A stretch of DNA of 8,681 bases from Micavibrio_B sp044238965 (GTDB lineage: Bacteria > Pseudomonadota > Alphaproteobacteria > Micavibrionales > Micavibrionaceae): assembly GCA_044238965.1 (NCBI GenBank), contig JBIICJ010000066.1, positions 1 to 8,681 on the forward strand, read 5' to 3'. Shown here piece by piece: positions 7,293-8,681 of the stretch (its first letter is position 1; every line of letters begins with the position of its first letter). A program made the position numbers and the translations under genes. Below the pieces are notes generated by a model. The model was not told the DNA's origin. It worked only from the letters and a program-made list of their open reading frames with translations, and made no database searches.

Positions 7293-8681
7293 TTAAGATT
7301 TGTTATTTCCAATCCAGTTTGGGATGATGGATTTATCATTATCTGTTGCAGTACGGCCAGATTTATTACCATTCATGTTGCCAGAGCTACGATCACGAAT
7401 AATCGCTTCTTTTGGATAACTTACACCTAAATAAGGCATTAATTTACCCTTGAGGGCTAATAAACGGTGGCCTGCAAACATTTCCAAATATTCGTTATTA
7501 ATTGAATTTGATCGTGAGACGAACCATTCATTTTGGGCATCAAGTACATCGAGCAATGTACGGCGATCTAAATTAAATTGATCTTTATATGCCTGCACAA
7601 CTGAAGAGTTGGCAGCCGCCTGAACACGGAATTGTTCGGCGCGCGCTGCAGCAGCGCGCTTGCTTTCCCACGTTTGACGCACATCATTTTCAAGTGAACG
7701 AGATGCAGCATCGCGCGCGTTTTTTGCTTGGGCATGGCGGTATGTCAATTCACGGATACGTGCCTGATCACCACCGCCGCGGAATAAATTCCAATTGGTA
7801 CGTACCAATGCCGATCCACCAATAACATCACCATGAACGCCGTCAACGTTATCGGCAGCGTTACCATTCACAACCAAATCAACCTGCGGATACAATGTTG
7901 ATTTTGTTTGTTCACGTTCTTTAAGCGCGACATTTACATCTGCTTCAACGATATCTAATGATGGGCTTTGTGTTAACGCTTCCTTGACTTCGTCTTCAAG
8001 GGTTCCGTTCAACCAATCATTAGGGACTGTTGGACGAATTAAATCAGGTTGTGGTGCATCACCAACACGGCGGCGGTAATTATTTTCAGCCGTACGCAAT
8101 GATTGTGCAACGTTTGCTTCGGTTGCACGTGCAGATGCCAAACGAGCACGAGTTTGTTGTACATCGGCATCAGTTGAACGACCCGCACCAGCGGCATCTT
8201 CAATTTGCGCTAAAATATCAACGTGTTGTTTCGTATTTTCTTGCGCAATTGCTAATAATTCGCGTTGACGCAAAAGATCAATGTATGACTCAACAATATC
8301 CAAACCTAAAAATTCAGCGGTTTCACGAACACGGTGTGAAGCCGAGCGAACACGCCATTTCTGACGTGCGTTTTCATACGCGGTTTCGTAACCATCAAAC
8401 AACATTTGTGTTACAGTAACGCCCGCTGTGCTGCGATAAAAATCATTTCTATCGGGCGACACGCCATCATCAGGATTCTCATCAGAAAATTCATAACCTG
8501 TGTCGGCTTGAAAATCGACAGATGGAAGATATAATGCTTTAGCTTGACGCAATTCTTCATCTGTTGCGCGACGGTTATTTTCAACAGCTTCTGTTTGTGG
8601 GTTGGTTAGTACACCAACAGCGACTGCATCACGAAGATTGATAATACGATCGGTTAGGCCGCCAACAACAGGAGCCGTACC
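7293..8681 (-). CDS. TolC-family outer-membrane channel (5' end missing)
   Basis: This is the outer-membrane exit duct of the secretion machine, a trimeric beta-barrel with a long periplasmic helical tunnel. The frame is open through the right edge; the first 43 visible residues (INLRDAVAVGVLTNPQTEAV region) are typical mature TolC-family sequence, so the TTG at 8552 is not the start. The signal peptide and start codon lie off the window. 462 residues are visible. The two family repeats show as QMLFDGYETAYENARQK (about 92-108) and NWNLFRGGGDQARIRELTYR (296-315). The second repeat ends with FNLDRRTLLDVLDAQNEWF (369-387). Long helices rich in Ala, Arg and Gln lie between. After the conserved LMPYLGV an extra tail of about 40 residues rich in Asn, Ser, Gly and charged residues follows. 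It is encoded on the same strand as the exporter and adaptor, ahead of a terminator, and fits the LapE role. Confidence 0.94.
   Translation of the reverse strand, partial: GTAPVVGGLTDRIINLRDAVAVGVLTNPQTEAVENNRRATDEELRQAKALYLPSVDFQADTGYEFSDENPDDGVSPDRNDFYRSTAGVTVTQMLFDGYETAYENARQKWRVRSASHRVRETAEFLGLDIVESYIDLLRQRELLAIAQENTKQHVDILAQIEDAAGAGRSTDADVQQTRARLASARATEANVAQSLRTAENNYRRRVGDAPQPDLIRPTVPNDWLNGTLEDEVKEALTQSPSLDIVEADVNVALKEREQTKSTLYPQVDLVVNGNAADNVDGVHGDVIGGSALVRTNWNLFRGGGDQARIRELTYRHAQAKNARDAASRSLENDVRQTWESKRAAAARAEQFRVQAAANSSVVQAYKDQFNLDRRTLLDVLDAQNEWFVSRSNSINNEYLEMFAGHRLLALKGKLMPYLGVSYPKEAIIRDRSSGNMNGNKSGRTATDNDKSIIPNWIGNNKS

Noticed and set aside
7184..7372. Minus-strand 62-codon frame in the gap between the TolC-family and ABC genes
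   Set aside because: It overlaps the end of the TolC-family gene and runs through the terminator hairpin. It shows no ribosome-binding site or protein-like composition.
8030..8419. Plus-strand open frame of 129 codons, rich in His and Gln
   Set aside because: It lies wholly antisense to the secure TolC-family gene and its composition is that of a shadow frame.
8550..8552. TTG as the start codon of the TolC-family gene
   Set aside because: The 43 codons upstream to the edge are typical mature TolC-family sequence (LRDAVAVGVLTNP), so this TTG is an internal Leu.

Overview
The window suggests a Gram-negative, probably alphaproteobacterial, chromosome of moderately low G+C (about 40% by eye). 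It carries a ClpA chaperone of proteobacterial type. It also carries a complete inner-membrane, adaptor and outer-membrane set for type I secretion of the LapB/LssB class. The lineage is an inference from protein resemblance; no rRNA or tRNA is present to fix it.

Layout. Bases 1-1606 (+) hold the 3' two thirds of clpA, cut by the left edge. Everything else is on the minus strand. In transcription order from the right edge the genes are: a TolC-family outer-membrane channel (8681-7293, its 5' end off the window); a 105-base gap with a strong symmetric hairpin terminator; a LapB-like ABC exporter with a degenerate C39 peptidase-like domain (7187-4881); a HlyD/LapC-like membrane fusion protein (4868-3453); a short Ppx/GppA-type phosphatase (3443-2562); and an unrecognised acidic 319-residue protein (2562-1603). 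The last four are packed with gaps of 12, 9 and -1 bases, which looks like one transcript. The acidic protein and clpA converge and share the four bases TTAA as overlapping stop codons.

How the genes work together. The ABC protein, the HlyD-family adaptor and the TolC-family channel would form a trans-envelope conduit that exports a large substrate directly to the outside. The missing catalytic Cys in the N-terminal domain argues for a leaderless substrate with a C-terminal signal, such as an RTX protein or LapA-like adhesin. No such substrate and no LapD/LapG regulator is visible here. The Ppx/GppA homologue and the acidic protein are not standard type I secretion parts. Their tight coupling to the exporter is the least ordinary thing in the window. 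Nothing here amounts to a clearly new system, and the 319-residue protein is the main unknown.
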